A stretch of DNA of 64,000 bases from Malus domestica. Taxonomy: Eukaryota; Streptophyta; Magnoliopsida; Rosales; Rosaceae. The notes under the pieces were generated by a model. The model saw only the letters and a program-made list of their open reading frames with translations. It was not told the origin of the DNA and did not search any database. Shown in pieces: positions 1 to 11,755 of the stretch. Made by a program: the position numbers and the translations under genes. The stretch's first letter is position 1. Every line of letters begins with the position of its first letter. Location: the NCBI RefSeq assembly GCF_042453785.1, contig NC_091667.1, forward strand, positions 14,660,001 through 14,724,000. The letters run 5' to 3'.

Positions 1-720
1 CAAAATAAATCCCAAATATTTAGAGGGGTTCCCAACCAATGAAATGTTAAAATTTCCACCCTGAAATTTGGAATTCTCGTTCCCCCATTAAACAAATCTT
101 TTAATTTTTGACAGAAAAAAAAAAACAAAAACAAAAAACAAAAACAGAAACAAAAACCAAAATCTTTGAATTTTCTTTCTTTTGATCAACCAAAACTGTC
201 AACCGAAAAATGAGACCAAAACCAGCTATCTTTGCAGAAAACCACCATCAGATTAACTGATTTTAATTAAGTTTAAACAGTTTCTTTGTCTTGTTTGATC
301 TTCATTAAATATTGCAGTTCTTTGTCCTCTGATCTCCATCAATCTCTCTCTCCTCTTCTTCCTCTCTTTCTCTCTCTAAACAGTGATTAATCACAGATCA
401 TTAACCCAAATCAAAAGCTTTCAACTTTGCTTTTACTCTTTCTGCATAAAAGAAGAGAAACTGCTGCCACCAACAACCCATCTCTCCAAGAAACCAGAAG
501 ATTCCCCCATCACCTAACCAGAACATGGATAGGAGCTAAAAGGAGCTCACTTTTTCTTATCTGCAACAACCGCTACCCCCGCCGCCGCCGCCACCGCCTT
601 TTTCTGAGGAAATCTCGAGGAACCCAGTTCGTCAAACCCTAAACCGGACCCAAATCCCAAGCTTTCCGGCCGAAATTCAGCAACCGGAGACCTGGGTTTT
701 GCTCACATTCGCCATTGAAG
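1..720 (+). promoter_or_regulatory. Upstream region and 5' leader of the UDP-glucuronate epimerase gene
   Basis: AT-rich sequence with an A-rich stretch (about 113-165) leads into a pyrimidine-rich CT tract at about 320-385, a common feature close to plant transcription starts. The likely leader contains a GCC/CCG repeat at about 568-597 and a five-codon upstream reading frame at 525-539 (ATG GAT AGG AGC TAA) that could modulate translation if transcription starts above it. The longer open frame at 427-642 has no recognisable product and is treated as leader. No clear TATA box was chosen; the transcription start is inferred only. Confidence 0.45.
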
Positions 721-2037
721 ATGACCCAGCTCAAGCAAATGTCCCACCTCGACATCAGTCCGCCAACGCCCGGCAAGTTCAAGATGGACAAGTCGCCCTA
801 TATTCACCGCCTCCGCGGGCACGGCTCTCTCGCCAAGCTCACATTCTGGTCCTTCGTTTTCCTCGGCTTGATCTTGATCTTCTTCTTCCACTCCCCGTCC
901 CCCAATTCTCTGCCGTCCGATCCCTCCCGCCGCTCTCTCAGAACCTACAATTGGGGCGGACCCGCCTGGGAAAAACGGGTCAGGTCATCCGCCAAAGTCC
1001 GGTCTCGCCACGGAATCTCCGTCCTCGTCACCGGTGCTGCCGGCTTCGTCGGGACCCACGTGTCAGCGGCGCTTAAACGTCGCGGAGATGGGGTCCTTGG
1101 TCTGGACTGCTTTAATGACTACTACGACCCTTCGTTGAAGAGGGCTCGGCAGGCGCTTTTGGAGCGGAGTGGGGTGTTCATTGTGGAAGGCGACATAAAC
1201 GACGCCCCTTTGCTGAGCAAGCTCTTCGAGGTGGTGGCGTTCACCCATGTGATGCATTTGGCTGCCCAAGCTGGTGTGAGGTATGCCATGGAAAACCCAG
1301 GTTCATATGTTCATAGTAATATAGCTGGTCTTGTTAATCTTCTTGAAGTTTGTAAAAATGCAAATCCACAACCTGCAATTGTTTGGGCAAGTTCTAGTTC
1401 TGTTTATGGATTAAATACTAAGGTACCCTTTTCGGAAAGAGACCGGACTGACCAGCCGGCTAGTCTCTATGCCGCCACCAAGAAAGCCGGTGAGGAAATT
1501 GCACACACTTACAACCATATCTATGGCCTTTCCCTTACCGGGTTGCGGTTCTTTACTGTTTATGGCCCTTGGGGAAGGCCTGATATGGCATACTTCTTTT
1601 TCACGAGGGATATATTGAAGGGAAAGACCATTCCAATCTTTGAGGGGGCTAATCATGGAACCGTTGCAAGGGATTTTACCTACATTGATGATATTGTGAA
1701 GGGATGCTTGGCGTCATTAGATACCGCTGAGAAGAGTACTGGGAGTGGAGGAAAGAAGAAGGGGCCTGCCCAATTGCGGGTTTTCAATTTGGGAAATACA
1801 TCGCCAGTGCCAGTTATGGATCTTGTGACCATTTTGGAGAGGCTTTTGAAGGTGAAGGCTAAGAGAAATATAATGAAGTTGCCACGTAATGGGGATGTTC
1901 AGTTTACACACGCAAACATTAGTTCGGCTCAGAGGGAACTTGGATATAAGCCTACAACTGATCTGCAGACAGGGCTGAAGAAATTCGTTCGGTGGTACCT
2001 CAGTTACTATTCTGGTGGGAAGAAGGCTTCTGGGTGA
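721..2037 (+). CDS. GAE: UDP-glucuronate 4-epimerase (GAE family), intronless, 438 aa
   Basis: Interconverts UDP-glucuronate and UDP-galacturonate, the donor for pectin synthesis; family members are type II Golgi membrane proteins with a lumenal catalytic domain. The start is the ATG at 721, giving MTQLKQMSHLD. One hydrophobic segment lies at about residues 38-56 after a basic cytosolic tail. The extended SDR fold follows: NAD-binding TGAAGFVG at 104-111, the DCFNDYYDP segment near 129, serine-rich ASSSSVYG near 223-230, and the catalytic YAATK with Tyr250 and Lys254. The C-terminal part keeps RFFTVYGPWGRPDM and ARDFTYIDD. Length and lack of introns match plant GAE proteins (roughly 430-460 aa). 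The N-terminus most resembles the GAE6-like subgroup, from memory. No frameshift or missing catalytic residue is visible. The antisense open frames inside it are shadows. Confidence 0.96.
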   Translation: MTQLKQMSHLDISPPTPGKFKMDKSPYIHRLRGHGSLAKLTFWSFVFLGLILIFFFHSPSPNSLPSDPSRRSLRTYNWGGPAWEKRVRSSAKVRSRHGISVLVTGAAGFVGTHVSAALKRRGDGVLGLDCFNDYYDPSLKRARQALLERSGVFIVEGDINDAPLLSKLFEVVAFTHVMHLAAQAGVRYAMENPGSYVHSNIAGLVNLLEVCKNANPQPAIVWASSSSVYGLNTKVPFSERDRTDQPASLYAATKKAGEEIAHTYNHIYGLSLTGLRFFTVYGPWGRPDMAYFFFTRDILKGKTIPIFEGANHGTVARDFTYIDDIVKGCLASLDTAEKSTGSGGKKKGPAQLRVFNLGNTSPVPVMDLVTILERLLKVKAKRNIMKLPRNGDVQFTHANISSAQRELGYKPTTDLQTGLKKFVRWYLSYYSGGKKASG

Positions 2038-5000
2038 CAAAATTCTTTTGATTGTGCGGTAGACCCCCTTCGAATTCTTGTTCATTATAATTCTTACGAT
2101 TGTTTTTGTAACATTTCTGTCATTTCCCGGTACGTTTTTCCATATATCATAATGATGTAATGCCATATGAGGAGGAACCTTGTGAACTATGGTGAAGAAG
2201 TTTTGTGGTTTAGGGACATTGTTTTCTAAGCACTCCCATGCTCTATTGAGCGAAATCGAGGACCATCTGTTTCTTTTTTTTCTTGGAATGTAATTGTTGG
2301 AGCTACGGCGTTGTAGAATTCATGACTGATAGAACATATGCTAATTGGTGAACGTGTATCATTGCCAAGCAATCAATAAAATAGCACATGATAGTTTGGG
2401 TCCTTAATACTATATGAAGTGAATTACAGTATTTTTGTGTAATACGTTATTTGTTTTTCATTCAATGCATTTTCTTGTAATTGATGTCCATCGATTCCTA
2501 TGCTGCAGTTTTATGGTTAGTTTTGCAGCTGACTTTGTCGTCCTGCACTCTGACCTTTAGAACGTGCTTAAGCATGTCATGTAGCTCAACTGCAAGACTA
2601 ATCCTGCTCGCACTTTTATTGCTTAGAGTTAATGACAGATCATTCTTGCATATCAGGTTTGCATTTCGGTTTTCCTTTACTCTCTGGTTTATATTGTCAT
2701 TAATACACACAATATTTGGGGTGCTAAAATTATATGTTCTACTAAGCTTTGTACCCTAGATCACGAATTTGGGGTGCTCATTTACTGTGTTCCTCGTTTA
2801 TGATATAGGTAGCGAAAGAACTTTTAATTGTTACCTCTCTGGCATTTGGTTCTCTCCCGTATAGGGTTCTTATTAACTTTTTGGTTTTCTTCTTTTGTTG
2901 AAAGACGATGAATATAGAAGTACATAAAAAGGTGGAAAGTGAAAACTTCTATTCATTTATTTATATATCTTCCTTCTGTTGTCAATTTCTTTTGTTACAG
3001 ACTTTACCTTTCTTCTTTTTGCAAACCATTCCATACAAGGATCCAATCAACCAAAGTATCCAAAGTCCAAACTACATGTCTTTCATTAGTTTGTACTAAT
3101 GATAAACCCTAATTCTAACTGCAATAAATGCAGTTGCTGATAAAACCCTAACAGTATAATAATCATGCATACAAACCTGAACTTGCAGTCATGGTTTGTA
3201 TAGAGAATTGTCTTCTCTTCTCTTGTACGCACAGCAAGGGAGTTTTTGGTTGTCACTTGTCAATGAGACAACCATGCACAAAATGAACAACCTATGTTTG
3301 TACCGAGAAGAGAGACCAATCCCACTTTCATTTTGGTAACCATCTCAGCCCATCAACGAGGCAATTACCTACATTTTTCATTAAGCCAACTGCTACATTA
3401 GTTCAAATGTGACTTAATGACATTTTCCCTCCAATATGGTTTAAGTTGTCCGGATATAAAACCCTTAGAAGTCTAACTCTATGTATAGTTCATTTACTAA
3501 GCTTGGCTGCAATTCACATGAATTCATACATAATGAACTCACATGAATTCTTACACATTTTGCTCCTTCGGCTGATTTTGAAAGACCTGTTTGGCATTAT
3601 ACGTATGTTAAAACTTAAAACTACCTCAAGTAACTCCTTCATCTTTTTTATCCACATTTCCTTGTTTGTGCATGATATGGTTTTGGAAAGCTGTATGTTG
3701 TCTTTGTTTAGTAAGTGAATTATGACAAAGATGATAATTCCGTTGTCCAAATGCAGGGCTGGGCATTTTTTTTTCTTTTCGGTAACATGGTTTGTACATT
3801 TCTGGCATGCAAGCAGGGTAAGTAAAGATTCGTAGACTGGTAGTGTTTGCAAATGTAGAATGAATAACAGCAGTGCTCTGGCAGAAAATAGTTGATTTGC
3901 TTTTTGTTACAATTCATTTATTCCTTGTAATCAGTCTCATGCTCAGCCCATTTTAGTTCCAGAAGACGGCAAGAATACGCTTGACTCTTTGTTATACTTT
4001 CTTTACATGCTAGGGACGAAAGCATTCTATTATAAGCTAGTAGTTTGTGTGCGAATAAGTTGCAGGAACACTGAATCATTAGGATTGTTTTGCAAGAAGT
4101 TCGAGAAAGGGTAATATTCTTTTCTCAGATATCTGGCAAGTTATGTTATCAACACTCTTAATCTGGAACATACATTCAACAAGAAAGGAACAAGCGGGAA
4201 GGCGTCAAGCGTATGGCTTTCTTCCTTCTTGTCCCGGATCATTTGACATGTGGAACGGAACAAGCTGCGAAAGCTTCAAATGGTAATGAGTTTTCTTGTA
4301 TGTCGTTTCGACATATGTTTATTTGTGTTGTTGGTTTGTTTTACATATTAGACGTTTATTGCCTGTCAAGTGTTCTTTGGAGAGGGGCCGTCCTCTTTAG
4401 CAATTCAATTATTTGATGTGCCTGAATATTGGACACTTGTGAGAAATTGTGTTGGGTGTGTGCGCGCCTGCATTAACTTGCCAGCAAAGCCTAGTAATTT
4501 CAAGAATCCAGCCATTTGGCTCCACACGGATTTTCTTGAAGGAACTTACCAAACTATGTTTAACAAGTTGTGCGTTTCTAGCACTCCGTACGTAACGGTA
4601 CGTACCGTGATAAAGTCGATTCTGTTTCCTTTCAACTGCTTTCGGATCAGCAACTTGGAGTACCTCAAACAAATACCTGCGTACTCCCTTCCCAAGTGCT
4701 CCAAGTGCACCAAGTGATGCCGGTTCTGCAAGAAACCCTTGTACATCTACAGAAGAGAGAATCAAAGAAGCACCAATATGAAATACAAGGGACTGATCCG
4801 GCTGAGTCCTGATTCAATCAGGAGTCTTCAAAGATCAGGATGGCATAGGAATATTGGTAACATTCCAAGGGTCTGGTTAAAACAAGGAGCGCGTGTTTGA
4901 CACAGCTTGTCGTCGAGTTGTCACGTCCCGCATTCAACCGAATGACGTAGTTAGCTCATTAGCTATTTGGTCTGCACACCAAGTAGGCTAAGTAGGTTTT

Positions 5001-5256
5001 AAGGTCAACAAAAACATAATAATTCTACACAAAATAGAATTTGAAAGTTATGATAGGAAGAAAAAAACACACAGCGTAAGATTCCTCATTGTGAACCTTG
5101 CAAACTAGAAAGGGACACCTATATCTTCAACTGCTGAAACCATCCACAATGTTCCTCGCAAAATGCTCTACAATTCCTGTCCTCTCTTAATTTTCTGAGA
5201 ACAACAGTAAGTAGAAATTTCGCGGATACAAAGCAAAACAAATATAATGCCTTCAA
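2038..5256. other. 3' flank of the epimerase gene and intergenic DNA, no gene recognised
   Basis: The first few hundred bases are presumably the 3' UTR, since an AATAAA-like signal occurs near 2375. The rest is AT-rich with scattered short open frames whose translations show no family motif. A perfect 12-bp palindrome CGGTACGTACCG lies near 4598. An antisense 118-codon frame at 4409-4765 and a plus-strand frame at 4370-4717 overlap each other and resemble nothing known. No tRNA, snoRNA or repeat was identified with confidence. Confidence 0.4.
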
Positions 5257-5633
5257 GGCCCCGTTTGGGATTGAGGTGATTTTAAAAAAAGTCACTGTGA
5301 AAAAAAGCTGAGGGTCATTTTTGTGTTTGGTAAACTGAAAAAAAATGGCTTATTTTGGAAGCTGCTGTGAGAATAAGCTGAAAATCAAAGGAAAAGCTGA
5401 AGCTGCTATTTGCTGCTTTGAAAAAAAGCCAATTTTTTCAAAGCACACGGAGCTACAGTGCTCATTTAATGAAAAGACACACTATCATCCTGCTTTTTTT
5501 TCCAAAAGCACTTTCACAAAAACGTTTACCAAACACTCTACTGGCTTTATTTCACAGCCGCTTATTCTCACAGCACAGCCGCTTATTCTCACAGCAGCTT
5601 TTTTTCAAAGCACAGCAATACCAAACCAGCCCC
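5257..5633. mobile_element. hAT-like MITE with long imperfect terminal inverted repeats
   Basis: The left end GGCCCCGTTTGGGATTG and the reverse complement of the right end, GGGGCTGGTTTGGTATTG, form imperfect terminal repeats. The inverted similarity runs further inward: an AAGCTGCTGTGAGAATAAGC block occurs near 5359 and in inverted form at about 5561-5605, where the CAGCCGCTTATTCTCACAGC unit is partly duplicated. No open frame of interest. A clean target duplication was not found, so the exact borders are uncertain. It directly abuts, and appears to truncate, a P450 fragment. Confidence 0.6.
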
Positions 5634-5639
5634 AAGTCC

Positions 5640-5834
5640 TAAAGAGTCAACAAGGATGGGGACACTTCCTGAGAGTAGAAGCATGAGAGGGCCATGACGT
5701 TGAGATAATGCTTGAAACAAGCGATGAGGGTACAACCCTAGTTGGTGCAAGTTTCCGATGATAGGGAGCTTGGGTGGAGAAGGCGGTGACGGGGTTTTGT
5801 TTGTGTAAAGGAATTTTGCACTCAAATTAGCGAG
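5640..5834 (-). pseudogene. Cytochrome P450 N-terminal fragment (CYP71-like)
   Basis: On the minus strand the translation contains the proline-rich hinge of microsomal P450s, [20 protein letters not shown], followed by [18 protein letters not shown] and SVPILVDS, which match the start of CYP71-clade enzymes. Only about 55-65 residues survive. The helix I threonine, ExxR and heme-binding cysteine regions are absent. Homology stops at the right edge of the adjacent MITE, where the frame continues only into MITE sequence. The upstream residues do not form a convincing membrane anchor. It is a gene relic with no expected enzyme activity. Confidence 0.75.
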
Positions 5835-5864
5835 AAATTGTAGCATAGTGTAATATTCACACAT

Positions 5865-7967
5865 TACAGTATGGTCTTTACCACATTATGAAATAGTTGT
5901 GAAAAGAGTAATCATTACATTTTAGGCAAATGATGTGATGAGTACAAAGCAGGGCTGAGGGCGTGTAAACGGTGCACCGGCACATAGCTCCTAATTATTG
6001 AGGGCCCCCAAAAAAATTTCGTCCTCCTATGTTATATTTTTCATCCTCTAACTTGGTTAGTAGTAAGATATGGTTGTAAATCTTGATGCCCCTTATCACG
6101 TGATGTGATTAAATGGAGAAATACGACTACCCAAGATATCAACTTAGAAAAACGTCATTAATTAACAAGCAATCCCACATCGGAAGAGGCAAAGCAGAGT
6201 CCCTGCTAGAATGCACTGTGCGGTGTGCATAGAGCAAACTATTCTTTCACCTTTTACTAAGGAATACCGTGTGCGTGCGCATTTAGTGGCATACGCTAAT
6301 TTTGTGAAGGGATTTCTCTCACAAGAGAACCCTACAATTTAGTTCAACTTTATAGTTCTCTAATCTCTATGCGCAAGCTTTCGACTCAATCAGGCTTTAA
6401 AGTATTTTATTTACACATTAACTACATTCCAGGTCCAAAGAGGTCCCTGCCTTCTGTGAGGCCGTGATTCTATTTCCTCGAATTAAACATGACACGCAAA
6501 ACTCAATCATTCTTTACCAAGCAGCATGTTGTAGCCTTGGAAGAGATTCATAGCTTGTTTAAGTTTTTTTTTTGGAATGCTAAAAGTACTTTCGGACGAT
6601 CAATTCCTAATGTTGGAATCATTTCCTTTTTAATTTTTGCTTTTCACCTTTTGTGCTTGAGGTATGAGGATGATTATATGGCAAAAAATGGATAGATAAA
6701 AAAGATTTATGTGAGAGAAAAGAAGAAGAAATTAAAAGAAAATCATAAAAGTGAAAACAGTTAAAATAGTTTTGATTTTTTGTTTTTGTTTTGTCACTTT
6801 GCGTGTCGTTCTTTATACGTTCATTTACATCTCTCCCAGGATCCTTATTCACTCTTCTTCATCCCCCATTTTCTTTTTCTATTTCTCTTCTAACGCAAAC
6901 ACACAATATAAAAATAAAAAAACGAAATGGTTATCAAAATAGTCATTCAAATACTTATTGGTCACGAAAGCCCTTAACCATAAAATACTTCTCCAACAAC
7001 ATTAAAAAGTGTTTATGGCGAAGCACCTCTTCATAAAGTACTTTTGAACTCTTCATAAAGTGCTTTTCAAGTGATTTTCTATAAAACATATTTATGAAAA
7101 AAATTTATCTGCTACTAATAGAAGTACAAAATGCTAATAACCAAAAGTGCTTCTTGGAGAATAAATTCCAAATCGTCCCTTAGTTTGAGTCAAATACCAC
7201 CGAGTACCATTTAACTGTCTCGGAAACCTTGCTATCCATCCATCTTTTGTGTTGTTTTGAAGCGTACCTCTTTATACTTCTAACAAGAACCTTAAAATGT
7301 TTAAAGGGTTACCCTAAAGCTGTAGTGTGCTATTAATGGATTGGATAATCGAAGATCCAGTACAATTTGAAAGAAGGCCTTTGGTGCTTGTTTCTCAAAA
7401 CCTCACATGGAAAAGAAGTAAAACCATCACGGTCGAAACAGCTATTAAAAACAGAGGAAATGGGAACATTTGGGATCCACGCAGCCACGAGGTGAGCACA
7501 AAGCGAACTACTCCTTCACCTTTTACTAAAAAAATGCCGTGTGCTAGCTGCAATTAGTGGCATACGCCAATTTTTTTAGGAGTTTCTCTTCACAGAGGAG
7601 CTCCTAAAGATTAGTTTTCAAGAATTTAAAAATATTTTTTACTTGCAATAAATGGAGCCTTGAGTCTAAGTTCAATTCAGATAATTTGTAAAATTCAATA
7701 TCAGCAGGACAAACCTCTTCTGGAGGTAAGTCATTGTGGTGGTATTTCAAACTGATATTATTGGTGCACTACCGATTTGTGATACTGTCATTACCTGGTG
7801 TACGTAAGTCTCCATTTTATAAAGAATTAATTCAGGTTTATTTTAGCAGTGTGGGATGGTCAATGGGTACCCATGGATACTTCATACATCACCATTATCA
7901 CAATGACAAGCACAAACTCCACTCACCACCACTAATAACACATAGTTTACACTTGACCTCCATTCAA
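5865..7967. repeat. Repeat-rich intergenic DNA with a duplicated ~110-bp unit (6231-6342 and 7495-7613)
   Basis: Two direct copies share blocks such as CCTTTTACTAA, the CCGTGTGC core and AGTGGCATACGC, followed by TTTCTCT; they lie about 1.26 kb apart. Between them, 6530-7190 contains AT-rich MITE-like sequence with repeated AAAGTGCTT/AAGCACTTT blocks (for example near 7035-7070 and 7141-7160). Open frames here are short and low-complexity. The duplicated unit could be LTR or TRIM debris, but no primer-binding site or target duplication was found. Confidence 0.45.
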
Positions 7968-8326
7968 GGTTCTAAAAGACGCTAGGCGATAGTCGGGCGG
8001 TGGGCTGGGGCCTAGCGCCTTGGCGGACTAGGTAGATTTAAGAAAATATGTTATATTTCGTGTAAACAAGTGTCTATTTATACTTAAAATATATATAATT
8101 ATATCATAAATGACAAGATAGAATGACATATATATTATGAAGTATAGAATGACATATCTATTTTCTGTCTAAGTCAGTCGCAACCTAGGCGGGTGTCTAG
8201 GTGTGTTTGGGCGGGCTAGGCAGGCGCCTCAATCGGTTTAGGTGCCCTTCTGAATTTTCAAATGCCTAGGCATTAATCGGGGCGGTGGCTAACTGTCTAG
8301 CTCCTGGGCAGGAATTTTTAGAACAG
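7967..8326. mobile_element. Fold-back MITE rich in CTAGGCG motifs
   Basis: The left end GGTTCTAAAAGACGCTAGGC and the reverse complement of the right end, CTGTTCTAAAAATTCCTGCC, share GTTCTAAAA. Both arms carry many CTAGGCG and GCCTAGGCG-type words in opposite orientation, separated by an AT-rich loop at about 8040-8160. It has the size and structure of a non-autonomous fold-back element. The superfamily is not assigned. Confidence 0.55.
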
Positions 8327-9174
8327 TGCCTCCATTTATCTAAATGGGTACCAATTGACAATCCCATCAAACCCTAAATCTGGACTCTAGATGCTTACCA
8401 AATTTACTAGCAATGGTTCTAACTTCATTCCACTTTCATTAGATACACCAGTCATATGCCCACACGTTATATGTGTAATTAAATTTGTCTATTATTTGTT
8501 TTGAAAATATTTATATCACTTAAAAAAAATTTTAAAAAAAAAGGAATTTTAACAAAAAGCTGCTGGTACTGTTCACTTTAATGAAAAACCACATTTTTAC
8601 ACTAAACAATCAATCTTAGTACTATTCACTTTACCCTTTATTTTGTCCTTATTGTTAAAACTCAAAGTTTTCAAACCCTTTTCATTAGTTTTCCTAAAAA
8701 AAAAAACTGTTTTTTTCTAAACGAAATAAAATTGAGCATCGAACTTGAAAGAAAGGGAGGGGGTTGAAGTGAGAGACGCAGGTTAAAAAGAACCTTCTTA
8801 ATTTTTAATTTTTAATTTTTAAATAGGGCGTGTGATGAATACGTGGCTGTTAGATTTGTGTAAAAAAAATAACAAAGTTTGTGTTGTATGTAATTACTAA
8901 TTGCCCATGTATTTCATTTTTGTTCATGTTTTATGAGAGGGTTAGAATCATAATTTTTTAGAGTTTTGACTGAAAAACAGAGTTGCATTAATATGTAGTT
9001 TAGATACGAAAGGTAGAATTCTAGCACTAGCAATCTGGACACAGACATCAATTTGATTTCCATTTATACAAGGATACGAAAGGCTGAACATGTCTTACCC
9101 AAAAGAGAAGTGCTGTATCTCATTAAGCTGACACAACGATCCAACAGATGTAGGTTCAAAATTGCAATTTAGGT
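8327..9174. other. AT-rich intergenic DNA and 3' flank of the tRNA phosphotransferase gene
   Basis: Contains A/T homopolymer runs, a repeated GTACTGTTCACTTTA / GTACTATTCACTTTA pair near 8567 and 8619 that looks like MITE termini, and the likely 3' UTR of the minus-strand gene ending at 9175. No gene seen. Confidence 0.35.
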
Positions 9175-11755
9175 TCAGATTCTTCTGAAAGGTATTGGCG
9201 TTCTATCGGGCCATGATTCTATTTTCTCAAAGTACTTGACTGGAACAACACCCTCGAAACCTTCAGTCAAGATCACCTTGTTCTCTGAAATGTAAAACTT
9301 CATTCCCTCTGCAATAAAGATTAAAAAGAAATAAATTAGGCAAAAGAAGTCCTGCATGCTCCCTGCACTGCCATGATAAAGAATAAAAGGCGCTCGGGCA
9401 TTTGATAATGAAAGGTTTGAGAACTATACCTTCCAAAGCTTTTTTAACATCGAGATAGATCAAAACATTGACATCGCGTCTCATACCTGAAAGAATGCAA
9501 AGAAAATAAGTTATCAAAGTGAGATGGATAATGTCCGTGTCTTGTATTCAAATGAATAGCTTATCCGTATCTTCACAATCATTGTCACTATAGCTCACTA
9601 AGTCATGATAGTTACTACCAAGTCGTACCCCAGTAAACAATCTTATACCCAAAAACTTTCAAGAAGTCTAGAATCCTGAAACAATCGGTGACCTCAGAAT
9701 GCCAAATGCCTCAAGGTTAGACTCAAAGGGTAACAGATAAACAATAGGTTCACCTATGAACAGTATTACTTCACTAGCTCCCTCACTAATGCAGACTTGT
9801 ATGCAACTCGCTATAGAGTTGATGAATTATGAGAATTTTGATCCTTTCAAAATGGAAAAATATGCAAAAGACATAAAAAGCAAATTCAGGCCTACTAGAA
9901 ATTGCACGGATGATTAGCAATTGGGTCCACAAATGGCCCTCTCCGGACGTGTGTTAATGTGTGATTAGAAATAAAATGGGTTCATCATCACAGGTTCGTG
10001 TACATATATAAATATCCCTAATCAAACACATTACCGCTAATCACTTGCCCATCTGTCGGCAAGCCACGTGAGAAGTGAGCATGTAATCTTTTCATGCTTT
10101 TTAGACCGGACCTTAGTATCGATTCCAAATTCCTCCTATAGGTCCCATGCACGCAAACTGCATATCAAGGGGAAAGAAAAACAGTGAAGCAAACAAAAAG
10201 GTACAATTTCCATAGAAACACAAACAACTCTTCATTCTGGACAGAGAAATTATGTGCTAAGAATACAATAAGATTGCAGACTAAAAGATAAACCTGGAAC
10301 TTCTTCGGATGAAATGATTGGTGTTAACAATCTTTCAGATTCAACTATCTGCCAATATACACAGAGTAGATATTAATACATAATGTTAAAGCCAACAAGT
10401 ATAGATGGATGCTCAATCCAAAAACGCATAACGAAAAAATAACAATGGTAAACATAATGCTTGCACATCACAAATAAATTGGAGAACTAAAATTCTGATT
10501 TGTTAAGCATTCGATAAGTATCTACATAATGATCTGAAACTCAGAGCTCAAGAACAACAGTGAAAGGATATCCAGTCAAGTGTAAGAAAACAATTCTCCA
10601 GCGTCAACAAATTTTCAAGTCTTAACAAAGATTCCACTTACAGAAAGACTCTGACCTGACTGTGCTTTCACTAGATTATGCAAAGAGAAACTAGTTAATA
10701 CCTTGCCATGACTTTACAAGATTACACAGACAAAAACTACTAGGATAGCGTGTGACTAAAGCAGTAAAATAGTAATCCAAGAAAAACAGTTCCCCATTCA
10801 AGCACTTCACAAAAGGTCTCGCATCTCCATGAAATGACTCAAAACAGATATTCAAGATAAATTACCTTTGTTGTGTGGCCTTGGTTTGCACGTATCAAAA
10901 GTTCCCCATTTTCTTCCAAGAGGCCAAAGCGCTGCTTATCATCCTTTCTGACAGCCTAACAAGAAGTATCACATAATTAAACATGCTTCTTAGTCAGTAA
11001 GTTCATGTGACATATAAAGGACTATCAAGAACTGCTCACTAACCTCCTTAATCTCATCAATAGTATGTAATCTCACTGGAATATTAGCAAATGTCTTTAT
11101 GTTTAGCTTTAACAGATCATTAACCTTCACATATCCATCGCTTCGCATATTCAAACTCAACTCACCCGCCATATGGCGCAATATACGCGTCCTAGAAAAT
11201 TACCAGAGAGGCTAAGTTTTAATAAACTATGCCATTAAGCTGCATTACTCTACCAATAATTAACATTTATATACAAACAAAACAAAGAAACAAAGAAACA
11301 AAGACTGAGTGGGTAGTGCAGTGCTTACAATAATCTACCAAGTGCATCAATTTTATCTTTTCCAGCGCCACCAACTCCGCCGCCACCGCGGCCCCTCGAT
11401 CGTTCTCTATCATTTTTCACCTCCCAATGTCTTCCTCCTCCTCCACTGCCCACAAAAATATACTATCAGAATTTCACAGTATTGTTATATGCAAGCAAAA
11501 AATCCAGTATTATTCCTCTGCCATTAAATGAAAAAAAAAAGTTCAATAAATCGTCAATTGATTGAAACAATTCAAAAGTTGAATAAATTTCTCAGAAAAC
11601 AATGGAAAGTCACAATTCTGTTTTTTTTTTTTTTAATTGGAACTCGTTCCCTGATTTTCTCAGCAACCAAACAGGATAGGAGAGGAAATGGGAGGGGGAA
11701 GAAACTACCTTCCGGAGGTACTGCTGCTGCTGACGTTGCGATTGTTGTTGTCCAT
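9175..11755 (-). CDS. TPT1: tRNA 2'-phosphotransferase (Tpt1/KptA family), 8 exons, 256 aa
   Basis: Transfers the splice-junction 2'-phosphate of ligated tRNA to NAD+, the last step of tRNA splicing. Minus-strand exons with GT-AG borders, in order: 11755-11709, 11445-11329, 11191-11044, 10955-10866, 10348-10294, 10157-10035, 9486-9430, 9308-9175. They join in frame to 257 codons with stop, close to the plant family length. The start MDNNNRNVSSSS leads into a Gly/Arg-rich tail, then LGRLLTRILRHMAGELSLNM. Conserved catalytic-core positions are present: Arg60-His61, Arg126 in IRANQGH, the His156-Gly-Thr motif, and Arg197 in MRRDVNVLIYLD. The end is FEKIESWPDRTPIPFRRI. No lesion seen. The start is the least certain part; an overlapping frame at 11572-11847 is not used. 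Introns are ordinary AT-rich sequence. Confidence 0.93.

Noticed and set aside
1717..2166. 149-codon frame antisense to the epimerase gene
   Set aside because: Shadow of the conserved plus-strand coding sequence.
2481..3099. Plus-strand frames of 60-90 codons after the epimerase gene
   Set aside because: Leu/Phe-rich translations from AT-rich DNA with no motif; more likely 3' UTR or spacer.
4409..4765. 118-codon minus-strand frame near the epimerase gene
   Set aside because: No recognisable domain, overlaps an unrelated plus-strand frame of similar length, and sits in unremarkable DNA; not supported as a gene.
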